Assembly: GCA_964349045.1 (NCBI GenBank)
Contig: CAYGFI010000005.1
Coordinates: forward strand, 22,857-86,856
Source of the DNA: JACJXF01 sp964349045
GTDB lineage: Bacteria; Bacteroidota; Bacteroidia; Bacteroidales; GCA-2748055
Length of the DNA: 64,000 nucleotides
Direction of reading: 5' to 3'
The translations under genes and the position numbers were made by a program. Under the pieces are notes generated by a model. It saw only the letters and a list, made by a program, of their open reading frames with translations, had not been told where the DNA came from and searched no databases. Within the stretch, counting starts at the first letter, position 1, and the number at the start of each line of letters is the position of its first letter. This document shows positions 63,948-64,000 of this stretch, in pieces.

Positions 63948-64000
63948 ATGGAATTGAAAGATTTCTATATAAATGAACTGAAACAGGTATCTTATTGTTT
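63948..64000 (+). CDS. Start of a gene cut by the right window edge
   Basis: An ATG followed by 16 further open codons (MELKDFYINELKQVSY) runs into the window end. The text is compatible with the N-terminus of an AGE-family epimerase, but so short a piece allows no firm call. Confidence 0.3.
   Translation, partial: MELKDFYINELKQVSYC

Noticed and set aside
1..64000. CRISPR array, tRNA, rRNA, insertion sequence or phage genes
   Set aside because: No regular spaced repeats, cloverleaf text, transposase motifs or phage structural genes were seen on either strand.

Overview
The window looks like a chromosomal segment of a glycan-degrading Bacteroidota, most likely in the Bacteroidales/Marinilabiliales range. 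Three SusC/SusD pairs, many Sec/SPII lipoproteins, three proteins with type IX secretion (T9SS) C-terminal tails, and TTTG / TAnnTTTG promoters with hardly any Shine-Dalgarno sequences all point that way. It is moderately AT-rich. I saw no tRNA, rRNA, CRISPR array, phage or insertion sequence. Assignments come from reading motifs, not from database searches.

Region 1 (1-17.8 kb) is a LacI-type glycan locus. The C-terminal part of a LacI-family regulator enters from the left edge. A minus-strand operon follows: SusC, SusD, a DUF4874/DUF4832-like lipoprotein, a PKD lipoprotein and an unrecognised secreted glycosidase-like protein (9874 to 429). Upstream is a second minus-strand operon for intracellular sugar catabolism: amidohydrolase-2 family, L-fucose-isomerase family, aldose-1-epimerase-like and class II aldolase (14903 to 10361). 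The same 20-bp near-perfect palindrome lies in front of both operons, directly on the -7 box. Divergent to them are a GH26 beta-mannanase-like lipoprotein and a cellobiose/mannobiose 2-epimerase-like enzyme.

Region 2 (17.8-33.6 kb) is one long minus-strand operon with two SusC/SusD pairs and three fasciclin (FAS1) domain lipoproteins in place of the usual SusE/F-type binding proteins.

Region 3 (33.6-64 kb) starts with an AraC-family regulator and runs rightward. It holds a large lamin-tail-domain T9SS protein, three related GH99-like proteins (T9SS, lipoprotein and plain secreted forms), three WbsX/GH99-like lipoproteins, two sulfatases, a GH106-like alpha-L-rhamnosidase, L-rhamnose mutarotase, two uroporphyrinogen-decarboxylase-family proteins, a phytanoyl-CoA-dioxygenase-family enzyme, a sialate-O-acetylesterase-like enzyme, a second fucose-isomerase-family protein and an unknown lipoprotein. 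The gene set suggests uptake and stripping of a sulfated, probably acetylated and perhaps O-methylated, rhamnose-containing glycan. The substrate is an inference.

Regions 2 and 3 appear to be one regulon. Four copies of a 35-bp direct-repeat box (two half-sites 21 bp apart), each exactly 20 bp upstream of a TAnnTTTA -7 element, precede the FAS1/SusCD operon, the lamin-tail gene, a sulfatase and the rhamnose mutarotase. The AraC gene sits between two of them. In addition, the long leaders of the two outward transcripts flanking araC share an 80-nt conserved block with a small hairpin, about 230 nt before each start codon. This leader element and the regulon architecture are the least expected things in the window.
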